From: Mesorhizobium shangrilense
Lineage (GTDB): Bacteria > Pseudomonadota > Alphaproteobacteria > Rhizobiales > Rhizobiaceae
Length of the DNA: 64,000 bases
Reading direction: 5' to 3'
NCBI RefSeq assembly: GCF_028826155.1
Contig: NZ_JAQGPN010000001.1
Span: forward strand, 3,291,501 to 3,355,500
Shown here: one piece after another, positions 56,003 to 64,000 of the stretch
Numbering within the stretch: the stretch's first letter is position 1
Layout: each line of letters starts with the position of its first letter
Notes under the pieces: model-generated
What the model was told of the DNA's origin: nothing
Seen by the model: the letters and a program-made list of their open reading frames with translations, nothing else
Database searches by the model: none
Program-made: the position numbers and the translations under genes

Positions 56003-57157
56003 ATGAACGACGCGCCGCAGGCCGGAGCCCTTCACCTCTCCGACCGGCAGCGCCTCGCCTGGCTTCGCCTCATCCGGACGCCGAACGTCGGTTCGGCCAG
56101 TTTTCGCGAATTGATCAATCGATTCGGGTCGGCAGAGGCGGCGATCGAGATGTTGCCGGAACTGATGCGTCGTGGCGGCGCAGTCCGCCCGGTTCGCATT
56201 CCCTCCATTGCCGATGCCGAGGCGGAGCTGGATCAGGCGCGGACGTGCGGCGCCGCGTTCGTCGCCATCGGCGAACCGGATTATCCGCCGATGCTGAGGC
56301 GCATGGATCAACCGCCGCCGATTCTCGCGGTCAAGGGCGCGACATCCGTATTCCGTCTTCCACCGGTCGCCATCGTCGGCGCACGCAACGCTTCGCTCGC
56401 CGGATGCAAGTTCGCCCGGCAGATCGCCGCGGATCTGGGCCGCGGAGGCTATGCCGTCGTTTCCGGATTGGCGCGAGGCATCGACACGGCCGCCCACCAG
56501 GGGGCCCTGCACTCGGGTACGATTGCCGCAGTCGCCGGCGGCATCGACCGCCCCTACCCGCCCGAGAACGCCGGCCTGTTGGGCGAAATCGCCGCCCGCG
56601 GCGGGGCGATCGTCTCGGAAATGCCGTTCGGCTGGGAGCCGCGGGCGCAGGATTTTCCACGACGCAACCGGCTCATCGCAGGCCTTTCGCTGGGCCTTGT
56701 GGTGGTCGAGGCCGCCAGACGGTCGGGATCGCTGATCAGCGCCCGCCTCGCCGGCGAGATGGGGCGCATCGTCTTCGCCGTTCCCGGCTCACCGCTCGAT
56801 CCGCGCGCCGAGGGGACAAACGGGCTCCTGAAAGACGGCGCCATTCTGGTGACGAGCGCCCTCGACGTCTTCGAGCACATCGCGCCATTGTTGCCGCAAC
56901 CCGCTCCGTCGACGGACCGCCTCAATGAGCCACCAGACGATCAGGGAGATTTCGCCTCGGCGCCTGCCCCGGCCGATCGGGACCGCGCCGCAATCATCGA
57001 GGCCTTGGGGCCGACGCCGGTCACGGTGGACGAACTGATCCAGCATACCGGGCAGCATGCCGCCCAAGTCCTGATGGTTCTCCTGGAACTTGATCTGGCG
57101 GGTCGGCTGGAGCGTCACTCAGGCGGCGCTGTTTCGCTTTTGTTTCCTGATTCTTGA
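56003..57157 (+). CDS. dprA: DNA processing protein DprA
   Basis: 384 residues. An N-terminal helical (SAM-like) part, then the Rossmann core VAIVGARNASLAGCKFARQI and VVSGLARGIDTAAHQGALHS, then DFPRRNRLIAGLSLGLVVVE and SGSLISARLAGEMGRIVFAV, and a C-terminal winged-helix (about residues 320-380, VTVDELIQHTGQHAAQVLMV). It loads RecA onto incoming single-stranded DNA during transformation. The gene starts right after the plsY stop. The 3' end overlaps the convergent small gene by 39 bp. Confidence 0.95.
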   Translation: MNDAPQAGALHLSDRQRLAWLRLIRTPNVGSASFRELINRFGSAEAAIEMLPELMRRGGAVRPVRIPSIADAEAELDQARTCGAAFVAIGEPDYPPMLRRMDQPPPILAVKGATSVFRLPPVAIVGARNASLAGCKFARQIAADLGRGGYAVVSGLARGIDTAAHQGALHSGTIAAVAGGIDRPYPPENAGLLGEIAARGGAIVSEMPFGWEPRAQDFPRRNRLIAGLSLGLVVVEAARRSGSLISARLAGEMGRIVFAVPGSPLDPRAEGTNGLLKDGAILVTSALDVFEHIAPLLPQPAPSTDRLNEPPDDQGDFASAPAPADRDRAAIIEALGPTPVTVDELIQHTGQHAAQVLMVLLELDLAGRLERHSGGAVSLLFPDS

Positions 57158-57310
57158 CGGCCGCTCCCCGCGCAGGATGTCGCCGGCCTCCACATAGGCC
57201 ATGTCAATCAGGTATGTCAGCATGTCGTGCCCATTGGCCTGGGTGAGCCCACGCAGCTGACCGAGCATCGACTGGACATAGTCGAGCGTCTCCGACCGAC
57301 TGTCAGCCAT
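57119..57310 (-). CDS. Conserved-looking 63-residue protein, convergent with dprA
   Basis: Translation from ATG 57310: ADSRSETLDYVQSMLGQLRG, then TQANGHDMLTYLIDMAYVEA and a basic tail RPSRIRKQKRNSAA. Helical, soluble, no membrane segment. The pattern is like short conserved Rhizobiales proteins of unknown function. Third-position GC and amino-acid use are gene-like, unlike shadow frames nearby. Its stop lies 39 bp inside dprA on the other strand. Confidence 0.7.
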   Translation of the reverse strand: MADSRSETLDYVQSMLGQLRGLTQANGHDMLTYLIDMAYVEAGDILRGERPSRIRKQKRNSAA

Positions 57311-57615
57311 GCGCCCAGACCTAGACATCTCTCCCGTCCATGGTTGGCATGTCACGCTGTTGCGGAGGCCCGGCCGGCACCTTTGCCGGCAAAGCCATGC
57401 GGCCAACGCGCGTCATGCTTGCTGGCATAAATCCAATCATAAGTTGTATCATCATTTACTACATCGTCAAGGTTGCACACGTCGCCCGAGCCGGATTTTG
57501 CGCCCTCGCCCTTGACCTCCTCGAAAACCACAGCCATGTGACGGACGATTTTCCTGCGAGCGGACCGTATGCCTCGCAATGCCGGTCATCTGACCGCCTG
57601 TTTCAGTGAGAGAGA
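57311..57615. other. Intergenic region upstream of topA
   Basis: 305 bp without a supported gene. It holds a GCCGGC-N6-GCCGGC hairpin at 57373-57390 and an AT-rich segment (57425-57475) unlike the neighbouring sequence, where the topA promoter and the promoter of the small leftward gene are expected. I could not fix a -35/-10 pair. Confidence 0.4.
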
Positions 57616-60225
57616 ATGGACGTCGTCGTCGTCGAGTCACCGAACAAGGTGAAGAGCATCAACAAGTATCTCGGGCGGAACTACAAGGTTCTCGCCTCGT
57701 TCGGCCATGTCCGCGATCTCCCCGCCAAGGACGGATCGGTCAAGCCGGACGAAGACTTCGCCATGTCCTGGGAGGTCGATGGCCCCTCATCGAAGCGGCT
57801 AACCGACATCGCCAAGGCGGTGAAGGAGGCCGATGGCCTCATTCTCGCCACCGACCCCGACCGGGAGGGCGAAGCGATCGCATGGCACGTCCTGGAAGTG
57901 CTGAAGCAGAAGCGCGCGCTCAAGGACAAGCCGGTCAAGCGGGTGGCCTTCAATTCCATCACCAAGCAGGCCGTTCTCGACGCCATCGCCAATCCGCGCG
58001 AGATCGATCCGCCCCTGGTGGACGCTTACCTCGCCCGGCGAGCGCTGGATTACCTAGTCGGTTTCACGCTGTCGCCTGTCCTGTGGCGAAAGCTGCCGGG
58101 CGCGCGGTCGGCGGGCCGCGTCCAGTCGGTCGCGCTACGCTTCGTCTGCGATCGCGAAGCGGAGATCGAGCGCTTCGTGCGCGAGGAATACTGGAACATC
58201 GCCGCCGTACTGGGCACGCCGCGCAGCGAGAGCTTCGAGGCGCGGCTCACCGCCTATGACGGCAAGAAGCTGCAGAAGCTCGACATCAAGAGCAAGGATC
58301 AGGCCGACGCCATTCGGACAATGCTGGAAGGCGCGGCCTTCAAGGCAGTGTCGGTGGAAGCGAAGCCGACCCGGCGCAATCCGGCTCCGCCGTTCACCAC
58401 TTCGACGCTGCAGCAGGCCGCCTCCTCGCGCCTCGGCTTTTCCGCCAGCCGCACCATGCAAGTGGCGCAGCGCCTCTATGAAGGCATGGAAGTGGGCGGC
58501 GAGACCACCGGCCTGATCACCTATATGCGTACCGACGGCGTGCAGATGGCGCCGGAGGCGATCGCCGAGGCGCGCACCTCTATCGCCAGGGAGTTCGGCG
58601 AAAAGTACCTGCCGGAGAAACCGCGCCACTACACCACCAAGGCCAAGAACGCCCAGGAGGCGCACGAAGCCATCCGTCCGACTGATTTCTCTCGGCTGCC
58701 GCAGGAGATGAAGAAATACCTCGATGCGGACCAGGCGAGACTCTATGAGCTGATCTGGAAGCGGGCGATCGCCAGCCAGATGCAGCCGGCCGAGATCGAG
58801 CGAACGACGGTGGAGATCGAGGCTGTCAACGGCGGCCTCACCGCCGGTCTGCGCGCGGTCGGGTCGGTGATCCGCTTCGACGGCTTCATCGCTGCCTATA
58901 CCGAGCAGAAGGAAGATGACGCGGACGACGAGGAGAACAAGCGCCTGCCCGACATCCGCTCCGGCGAGAGCCTGAAGCGTGAGAGCGTCGTGGCGACGCA
59001 GCACTCCACCGAGCCGCCGCCGAGGTATTCCGAAGCCTCCTTCATCAAGAAGATGGAAGAACTGGGCATCGGCCGTCCTTCGACCTATGTCGCGACCCTG
59101 AAGACGCTCGAGGATCGCGACTACGTCAAGATCGAGAACCGCAAGCTGATGCCGCAGCCCAAGGGCCGTCTGGTCACCGCCTTCATGGAGAGCTTCTTCC
59201 AGCATTACGTGGAGTACGACTTCACCGCGTCTCTGGAGGAGAAGCTCGACGAGATTTCGGACGGCAAACTTGCCTACAAAGACGTGCTGCGCGATTTCTG
59301 GCGCGATTTCTCGCGAGCCATCGCCGACATCAAGGATCTGCGCGTCACCGAAGTTCTCGACGCACTGAACGAGGAACTTGCCCCGCTGGTCTTCCCCGAG
59401 CGCGAAGACGGCTCCAATCCGCGCATCTGCCCGAAATGCGGCTCCGGCAATCTGTCGCTGAAGCTCGGCAAGTTCGGCGCGTTCGTCGGCTGCTCCAACT
59501 ACCCCGAATGCAGCTTCACGCGCCAGCTCGGCGACGCTGTGAACGGCAACGGCGAGGCCTTGTCCGGCGAGGACGGCACCAAGGTGCTCGGCAACGATCC
59601 CTACACCGCCGAAGAGATAACTTTGCGCAGCGGCCGCTTCGGCCCCTACGTCCAGCGCGGCGACGGCAAGGAGGCCAAGCGCGCCAGTTTGCCGAAGGGC
59701 TGGACGACCGACAGCATCGATCATGAGAAGGCTTTGGCGCTGCTGTCCCTGCCGCGCGACGTCGGCAAGCATCCCGAGTCCGGCAAGATGATCTCGGCCG
59801 GCATCGGCCGCTATGGTCCCTTCGTCCTCCATGATGGCACATACGCCAATCTGGAAAGTCCCGAGGATGTGTTCTCGATCGGCATCAACCGCGCCGTCTC
59901 GGTCATCGCGGAGAAGCAGAGCAAGGGCAAGGGTGGACGGAACGGCGGCACGCCGGCGGCGTTGAAGGATCTGGGCGCCCATCCGGACGGCGGCGGCAAC
60001 GTCACCGTACGCGACGGGCGATACGGCCCTTATGTCAATTTCGGCAAGGTGAACGCCACGCTGCCCAAGGACAAGGATCCGGCGTCGGTGACCCTGGAAG
60101 AGGCGCTCGTGCTGATCGCCGAGCGAGAAGCGAAGGGCGGCGGCAAAAAGCCGGCGCGGGCGAAAAAGGCTACCGGCGGCGCAAAGAAGCCGGCCGCGGC
60201 CAAAAGCGCCAAAGCGAAAGGCTGA
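57616..60225 (+). CDS. topA: DNA topoisomerase I
   Basis: 869 residues. Toprim domain at the start (MDVVVVESPNKVKSINKYLG; ATDPDREGEAIAWH) and the catalytic tyrosine Y303 in GLITYMRTDG. The C-terminal part has a zinc ribbon (ICPKCGSGNLSLKLGKFGAF to YPEC), then three GRFGPYV-type TOPRIM C-terminal repeats near residues 675, 733 and 798 and a Lys/Ala-rich tail. Relaxes negatively supercoiled DNA. rnr starts 6 bp after its stop. Confidence 0.97.
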   Translation: MDVVVVESPNKVKSINKYLGRNYKVLASFGHVRDLPAKDGSVKPDEDFAMSWEVDGPSSKRLTDIAKAVKEADGLILATDPDREGEAIAWHVLEVLKQKRALKDKPVKRVAFNSITKQAVLDAIANPREIDPPLVDAYLARRALDYLVGFTLSPVLWRKLPGARSAGRVQSVALRFVCDREAEIERFVREEYWNIAAVLGTPRSESFEARLTAYDGKKLQKLDIKSKDQADAIRTMLEGAAFKAVSVEAKPTRRNPAPPFTTSTLQQAASSRLGFSASRTMQVAQRLYEGMEVGGETTGLITYMRTDGVQMAPEAIAEARTSIAREFGEKYLPEKPRHYTTKAKNAQEAHEAIRPTDFSRLPQEMKKYLDADQARLYELIWKRAIASQMQPAEIERTTVEIEAVNGGLTAGLRAVGSVIRFDGFIAAYTEQKEDDADDEENKRLPDIRSGESLKRESVVATQHSTEPPPRYSEASFIKKMEELGIGRPSTYVATLKTLEDRDYVKIENRKLMPQPKGRLVTAFMESFFQHYVEYDFTASLEEKLDEISDGKLAYKDVLRDFWRDFSRAIADIKDLRVTEVLDALNEELAPLVFPEREDGSNPRICPKCGSGNLSLKLGKFGAFVGCSNYPECSFTRQLGDAVNGNGEALSGEDGTKVLGNDPYTAEEITLRSGRFGPYVQRGDGKEAKRASLPKGWTTDSIDHEKALALLSLPRDVGKHPESGKMISAGIGRYGPFVLHDGTYANLESPEDVFSIGINRAVSVIAEKQSKGKGGRNGGTPAALKDLGAHPDGGGNVTVRDGRYGPYVNFGKVNATLPKDKDPASVTLEEALVLIAEREAKGGGKKPARAKKATGGAKKPAAAKSAKAKG

Positions 60226-60231
60226 TTCGGG

Positions 60232-62550
60232 TTGGCGCGCAGCATCTCCGGCCGAAACAGGTCCAGGTCCACCGGCAGCAGCGTCGCTCCTGCCGACGCA
60301 CCCGACTATCGACCGACGCGCGAGCAGATTCTCGCCTACATAACCGAGAATCCCGATCAGGCAGGCAAGCGCGAAATCGCCAAGGCCTTCCGGCTCAAGG
60401 GAAGCGACCGTGTCTGGCTGAAGGACGTGCTGCGCGACCTTCAGGACGACGGCCTGCTGCAGAAGAGCCGCAAGCGCCTGTCAAGACCGGGCGCGCTGCC
60501 GGCTGTGGCGGTGCTGGAAATCTTCGGCCGCGACGCAGACGGCGGACTTCTGGCAAGGCCGGCCGAGGGGGACGAAGCGGAAGGCGAAAGTCCTGTCGTC
60601 TCCGTACGGGTCCCGCGTGACGCCAAGGGCCCCACCCCCGGCATCGGGGACAAGGTGCTTGCCAAGACGTTTCGGGCGAAGGAGCCGGAGGGACCCGCCT
60701 ACACGGCCCGCGTGCTGAAGGTCCTGGATTGGCGCGTGGAGGCGGTTCTCGGCGTCCTTCGCGCCGGCCACAATGGCGCCTTCCGCCTGGAACCGGTGGA
60801 GCGCCGCCAGCCGGCGCTGATGATCGACGCTGAGTTCGTCGGCGACGCCAAGCCCGGCGATCTGGTGGAGGCTGAGCCCGTCAAGGTCGGCCGCTACGGC
60901 CTGCCTCGCGCCAAGGTGCGCACGGTTCTGGGCTCCATGACGTCGGAGAAGGCGGTCTCGATGATCGCAATTCACGCCCACGACATCCCGCATATCTTTC
61001 CGCAGGGCGCCATCGACGAAGCGGAAAGCATGAAGCCCGCAACGATGGCGGGCCGGGAGGACTGGCGTGAGCTGCCCCTGATCACCATCGATCCGGCCGA
61101 CGCGAAGGACTATGACGATGCTGTCCATGCTGCGCCCGATCCGGATGAGAAGAACCCCGACGGCGTCATCGTATGGGTGGCGATCGCCGACGTTGCCGCC
61201 TATGTGCGCCCGGGGTCGGCACTCGACAGGGAAGCGCTGAAGCGCGGCAACTCCGTCTATTTCCCCGACCGCGTCGTACCGATGCTGCCGGAGCGTATCT
61301 CAAACGATCTCTGCTCGCTGCGCGAGAACGCCGAACGCCCGGCGATGGCGGTGAAGATGACCTTCGCCGCGGACGGACGGAAGATCCGCCATTCCTTCCA
61401 CCGCGTGATGATGAAATCGGCCGCTCGCCTCGCCTATCCCCAGGCACAGGCAGCCATCGACGGTTCCCCCGACGACAAGACCGGCCCAATCCTCGATTCT
61501 GTGCTGAAGCCGCTTTGGGACGCGTATGCGATCCTGAAGCGAGGGCGCAATGCTCGCGAGCCCCTCGAACTCGATCTTCCCGAGCGCAAGATTCTGCTCA
61601 AGCCCGACGGGACGGTGGACCGTGTCATCGTGCCGGACAGGCTCGACGCCCACAAGCTGATCGAAGAGTTCATGATCCAGGCCAATGTGGCCGCCGCCGA
61701 GACGCTGGAGCAGAAGCGACAGCGGCTAGTCTACCGCATCCACGACGGCCCGTCGCTGGCCAAGCAGGAGACCCTGCGCGAGTTCCTGGCCACGATCGGC
61801 ATGTCGCTGGCGCGCGGCCCACAGCTGCGGCCCTCGCAATTCAATGCCATCCTGGAGAACGTGCGCGGGCGCGACAACGAATCGCTGGTCAATGAAGTCG
61901 TTCTGCGCTCCCAGAGCCAGGCCGAGTACTCGCCGGACAATATCGGGCACTTCGGGCTGAACCTGCGCCGCTACGCCCATTTCACGTCGCCAATCCGCCG
62001 TTATTCGGATCTGATCGTTCACCGCGCCCTGATCAGCGCGCTCGGGCTTGGTCCCGACGGCCTGACGCGCGAGGAGGAGGCGCGGCTCGAAGAGACGTCG
62101 GCGCTCATTTCGGCCAGCGAGCGGCGCGCCATGGCGGCGGAGCGTGACACGGTCGACCGCCTCGTCGCGGCTTATCTTTCCGAGCGCGTCGACGAAACCT
62201 TCGAGGCGCGCATCTCCGGCGTCACCAAGGCCGGCCTCTTCGTGAAGCTGCCGCATTTTGGCGCAGATGGCTTCATCCCCGTGTCATCACTCGACGGCGA
62301 CTATTATATCTATGACGAGGCCGCGCATGCGCTCTTCGGCGAACGTACCCGCAAGGGTTATCAACTTGCCGACAGCGTCGAGGTGCGGCTGGTGGAGGTG
62401 GCGCCGTTGGCCGGCGCAATGCGTTTCGAGATGTTGACCGAACCCAAGCCATTGCCCGGCTCGAAGCGGTCGTTTGAGAAATCACGCGGACACAAGGGTC
62501 GTCTGCGAGCAGCCCAGGGCCGTGATCGCGCGCGCGGCAGGAGACAATGA
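60232..62550 (+). CDS. rnr: Ribonuclease R
   Basis: 772 residues. An N-terminal helix-turn-helix-like part (EQILAYITENPDQAGKREIA), cold-shock-like domains, the RNB catalytic core (LITIDPADAKDYDDAVHAAP with the Asp cluster; HFTSPIRRYSDLIVHRALIS) and a C-terminal S1 domain (FEARISGVTKAGLFVKLPHF). Processive 3'-5' exonuclease able to degrade structured RNA. The TTG at 60232 is the only start that keeps the N-terminal domain, but no strong Shine-Dalgarno is seen. Ends ATGA-coupled to the DUF983 gene. Confidence 0.96.
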   Translation: MARSISGRNRSRSTGSSVAPADAPDYRPTREQILAYITENPDQAGKREIAKAFRLKGSDRVWLKDVLRDLQDDGLLQKSRKRLSRPGALPAVAVLEIFGRDADGGLLARPAEGDEAEGESPVVSVRVPRDAKGPTPGIGDKVLAKTFRAKEPEGPAYTARVLKVLDWRVEAVLGVLRAGHNGAFRLEPVERRQPALMIDAEFVGDAKPGDLVEAEPVKVGRYGLPRAKVRTVLGSMTSEKAVSMIAIHAHDIPHIFPQGAIDEAESMKPATMAGREDWRELPLITIDPADAKDYDDAVHAAPDPDEKNPDGVIVWVAIADVAAYVRPGSALDREALKRGNSVYFPDRVVPMLPERISNDLCSLRENAERPAMAVKMTFAADGRKIRHSFHRVMMKSAARLAYPQAQAAIDGSPDDKTGPILDSVLKPLWDAYAILKRGRNAREPLELDLPERKILLKPDGTVDRVIVPDRLDAHKLIEEFMIQANVAAAETLEQKRQRLVYRIHDGPSLAKQETLREFLATIGMSLARGPQLRPSQFNAILENVRGRDNESLVNEVVLRSQSQAEYSPDNIGHFGLNLRRYAHFTSPIRRYSDLIVHRALISALGLGPDGLTREEEARLEETSALISASERRAMAAERDTVDRLVAAYLSERVDETFEARISGVTKAGLFVKLPHFGADGFIPVSSLDGDYYIYDEAAHALFGERTRKGYQLADSVEVRLVEVAPLAGAMRFEMLTEPKPLPGSKRSFEKSRGHKGRLRAAQGRDRARGRRQ

Positions 62551-62987
62551 TGGAAGAGCAGATTTTCGGCGGAGAACGTCACAGCAGCCGCCCCGCCCGC
62601 AGCATTTGGCAGGCTATGAAGCGCGGCATGCTTTGCAGCTGTCCGAACTGCGGCGAGGGAAAGCTCTTCCGCTCCTTCCTGAAGACGGTCGACCGCTGCG
62701 AGGCCTGCGGCGAGGAGATATACCATCATCGTGCCGACGACCTGCCGGCCTACCTCACCCTTGTCATCGTCGGCCATGTCGTCATCGGCGCCTTCATGGG
62801 CGTCGAGGCCGCTACGGCCCACTTCTCGCTTCTGCAGCATCTCGCCATCTGGGTGCCTTTGACGGTCATCGGCTCGCTGGCGATGCTCAGGCCTGTCAAG
62901 GGCGGCGTCGTCGGCTTGCAGTGGGCGCTCTACATGCATGGCTTCGGAGGCGAAGCTGAACTCGCCGAACCCCACCCAGAACTTTGA
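62547..62987 (+). CDS. DUF983-family membrane protein
   Basis: 146 residues. A cysteine-rich zinc-ribbon-like N part (CSCPNCGEGKLF and DRCEACGEEIYHHRADD) followed by two membrane helices (YLTLVIVGHVVIGAFMGVEA and LAIWVPLTVIGSLAMLRPVK). This is the DUF983 pattern common in alphaproteobacteria; function unknown. The ATG at 62547 overlaps the rnr stop; ATG 62550 one codon on has better spacing from GGAG. Confidence 0.92.
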   Translation: MMEEQIFGGERHSSRPARSIWQAMKRGMLCSCPNCGEGKLFRSFLKTVDRCEACGEEIYHHRADDLPAYLTLVIVGHVVIGAFMGVEAATAHFSLLQHLAIWVPLTVIGSLAMLRPVKGGVVGLQWALYMHGFGGEAELAEPHPEL

Positions 62988-63001
62988 AGGCGGTCGCTTC
63001 G

Positions 63002-63757
63002 ATGTCAGCGCCTGCAATTGCTGGGATGACGCGTGCGGCCCTGGATCAGGCCGAGTCACGTGACTTTGCACTGGGCAAGGGGCCGCTGAAGCCCCGAGAC
63101 GCCGCAACATTGATACTTCTCGACCGTTGCGGGAACGACGTCCTCGTGCTCATGGGCCGCCGTCATGCCCGCCACGCCTTCATGCCGGGCAAGTTCGTCT
63201 TTCCGGGCGGCCGCACCGATGCTGCCGACAGCCGTGTGCCCGTCGCGACGGCCCTGCATGCCGCCGAGGAAGCCCGCATCGCAGGCGGTGGCGTCCGGGC
63301 GACGGCGACCAGGGCGCGCGCCATCGCCCTCTCCGCCATCCGTGAGACCTACGAGGAAGCCGGCCTGCTGATCGGCCGCAGGGGCCCCTTCAGCGGGCAA
63401 AATGCCGGTTGGCAAGGCTTTGTCGAGCACGGTGTCACGCCTTCACTGGAAGGCCTGCGCTTCATTGCGCGCGCCATCACGCCTCCCGGCCGCGTCCGGC
63501 GCTTCGATACCCGGTTCCTTGCGGCGTGGAGAAGCGAGGTCGCCGTGGCGCTGCCGGACGGCGGTCCTACCGACGAACTCGAAGAACTGGTCTGGCTGCC
63601 CATCGCCGAGGCCAAGAAGCTGGACCTGCCGACCATCACGTCGAGTATCCTGGACGACCTCATGCTGCGGTTCGACCAGGATCCGCAATTGAGCCCGGGC
63701 GGAGCGGCGCCGTTCTATCGAATGCGCCACAACAGATTCCATCGCGAGATTCTCTAA
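63002..63757 (+). CDS. NUDIX-domain protein with split Nudix box
   Basis: 251 residues from ATG 63002 (a TTG at 62984 would overlap the DUF983 stop). The Nudix fold is seen in FMPGKFVFPGGRTDAADSRV and later RETYEEAGLLIG (R114, E115, E118, E119, G121). In the canonical box the Gly is followed by Arg after 13 residues; here about 43 residues separate G70 and R114, an insertion of about 30. This split box recalls the NUDT19/CoA-diphosphatase type. Activity is unknown. Next to DUF983 and followed by an MFS gene. Confidence 0.88.
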   Translation: MSAPAIAGMTRAALDQAESRDFALGKGPLKPRDAATLILLDRCGNDVLVLMGRRHARHAFMPGKFVFPGGRTDAADSRVPVATALHAAEEARIAGGGVRATATRARAIALSAIRETYEEAGLLIGRRGPFSGQNAGWQGFVEHGVTPSLEGLRFIARAITPPGRVRRFDTRFLAAWRSEVAVALPDGGPTDELEELVWLPIAEAKKLDLPTITSSILDDLMLRFDQDPQLSPGGAAPFYRMRHNRFHREIL

Positions 63758-63764
63758 CCCTCGC

Positions 63765-64000
63765 ATGACCGTATCCATCGAAGAACAGGGCGGCCAGTCC
63801 CTGGACCGCGTACGCTGGCTATCGATCTCGGCGGCAATCGCATCCATCAGCGTGGTCGGCATCGCCATCGGGCTCGGCGTTCCCCTGCTGAGCTTTATCC
63901 TGGAACAGCGCGGCTATTCGGCCACGATGATCGGGCTGAACACCGCCATTGCCGGCATCGCCTCCATCGCAGCTGCTCCGATCGCGACGCCGCTGGCGGC
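63765..64000 (+). CDS. MFS transporter, N-terminal part (cut by window edge)
   Basis: The first 78 residues are in the window: MTVSIEEQGGQSLDRVRWLS, then two hydrophobic helices (SAAIASISVVGIAIGLGVPL, then IGLNTAIAGIASIAAAPIAT), with the loop LSFILEQRGYSATMIG typical of the first helix pair in MFS drug/sugar transporters. The start ATG is 7 bp after the NUDIX stop. The call is by pattern and partial sequence. Confidence 0.75.
   Translation, partial: MTVSIEEQGGQSLDRVRWLSISAAIASISVVGIAIGLGVPLLSFILEQRGYSATMIGLNTAIAGIASIAAAPIATPLA

Noticed and set aside
57352..57609. Overlapping short open frames in both directions upstream of topA
   Set aside because: No ribosome binding site, low-complexity composition, and both strands open by chance.
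58135..59982. Leftward open frame of about 615 residues over topA
   Set aside because: Antisense shadow of topA; no motif and no start context.
1..64000. tRNA, rRNA, insertion sequence or phage genes
   Set aside because: No cloverleaf, rRNA segment, transposase motif or integrase was recognised by reading both strands; a tRNAscan or ISfinder run would settle this.

Overview
The window is a 64 kb chromosomal segment of an alphaproteobacterium, most likely a Rhizobiales member of the Mesorhizobium/Phyllobacteriaceae kind. Evidence from the sequence: high GC; the block rpsB-tsf-pyrH-frr-uppS-cdsA-rseP-bamA-lpxD-fabZ-lpxA-lpxI-lpxB next to gltA-gltX-comEC-lexA; an alphaproteobacterial SOS box (direct repeat GTTC-N7-GTTC) in front of lexA; lpxI rather than lpxH; an EipB (DUF1849) envelope protein; and a phasin. 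I see no rRNA, tRNA, CRISPR array, insertion sequence or prophage.

Layout. (1) 1-8707: an accessory catabolic cluster. An enolase-superfamily enzyme and a D-2-hydroxyacid dehydrogenase (cut by the window edge) run leftward; a LacI-type regulator, an amidohydrolase, a tripartite tricarboxylate transporter (TctC-TctB-TctA) and an IlvD/Edd-type sugar-acid dehydratase run rightward. Together they look like uptake and dehydration of a sugar acid or related hydroxyacid; the substrate cannot be read from sequence. (2) 8819-15467: lexA, comEC, gltX and gltA, with a GC-rich repeat-like stretch after lexA. (3) 15540-28801: a long leftward block for translation (rpsB, tsf, frr), UMP kinase, phospholipid and undecaprenyl-phosphate synthesis (cdsA, uppS), outer-membrane assembly (bamA, rseP) and lipid A synthesis (lpxD, fabZ, lpxA, lpxI, lpxB). 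Many genes overlap by 4 to 17 bases. Stable hairpins sit at the rpsB-tsf and tsf-pyrH junctions. (4) 29046-36508: envelope and small metabolic genes (EF-hand protein, EipB, RidA-like, glycerophosphodiesterase, GNAT-like acyltransferase, HIT) and an amino-acid export neighbourhood (AzlCD, EamA, Lrp). A heptanucleotide tandem array directly abuts the HIT ribosome binding site. (5) 36553-45374: clpA-clpS, a phasin with a 17-bp palindromic operator candidate, a D,D-carboxypeptidase-SPOR fusion, a J-domain/VWA pair, DUF1489, L-serine dehydratase and a 42-residue membrane protein. (6) 45659-53045: DUF599 and YdcF-type membrane proteins, gatC-GNAT-gatA, an UPF0173 metallo-hydrolase, ruvX, a DUF6105-like protein and an AidB-like acyl-CoA dehydrogenase. 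(7) 53137-64000: pyrB-pyrC'-plsY-dprA, then topA-rnr-DUF983-NUDIX and the start of an MFS transporter, mostly translationally coupled.

Most of the window is conserved core. The points most worth a second look are the TctCBA/dehydratase cluster with its degenerate-motif amidohydrolase, the heptamer array with an inverted partial copy that supplies the end of the upstream gene, the VWA/J-domain overlap pair, the hairpins in the rpsB-tsf-pyrH operon, the palindrome in front of the phasin gene, and a NUDIX protein whose Nudix box is split by about 30 residues.
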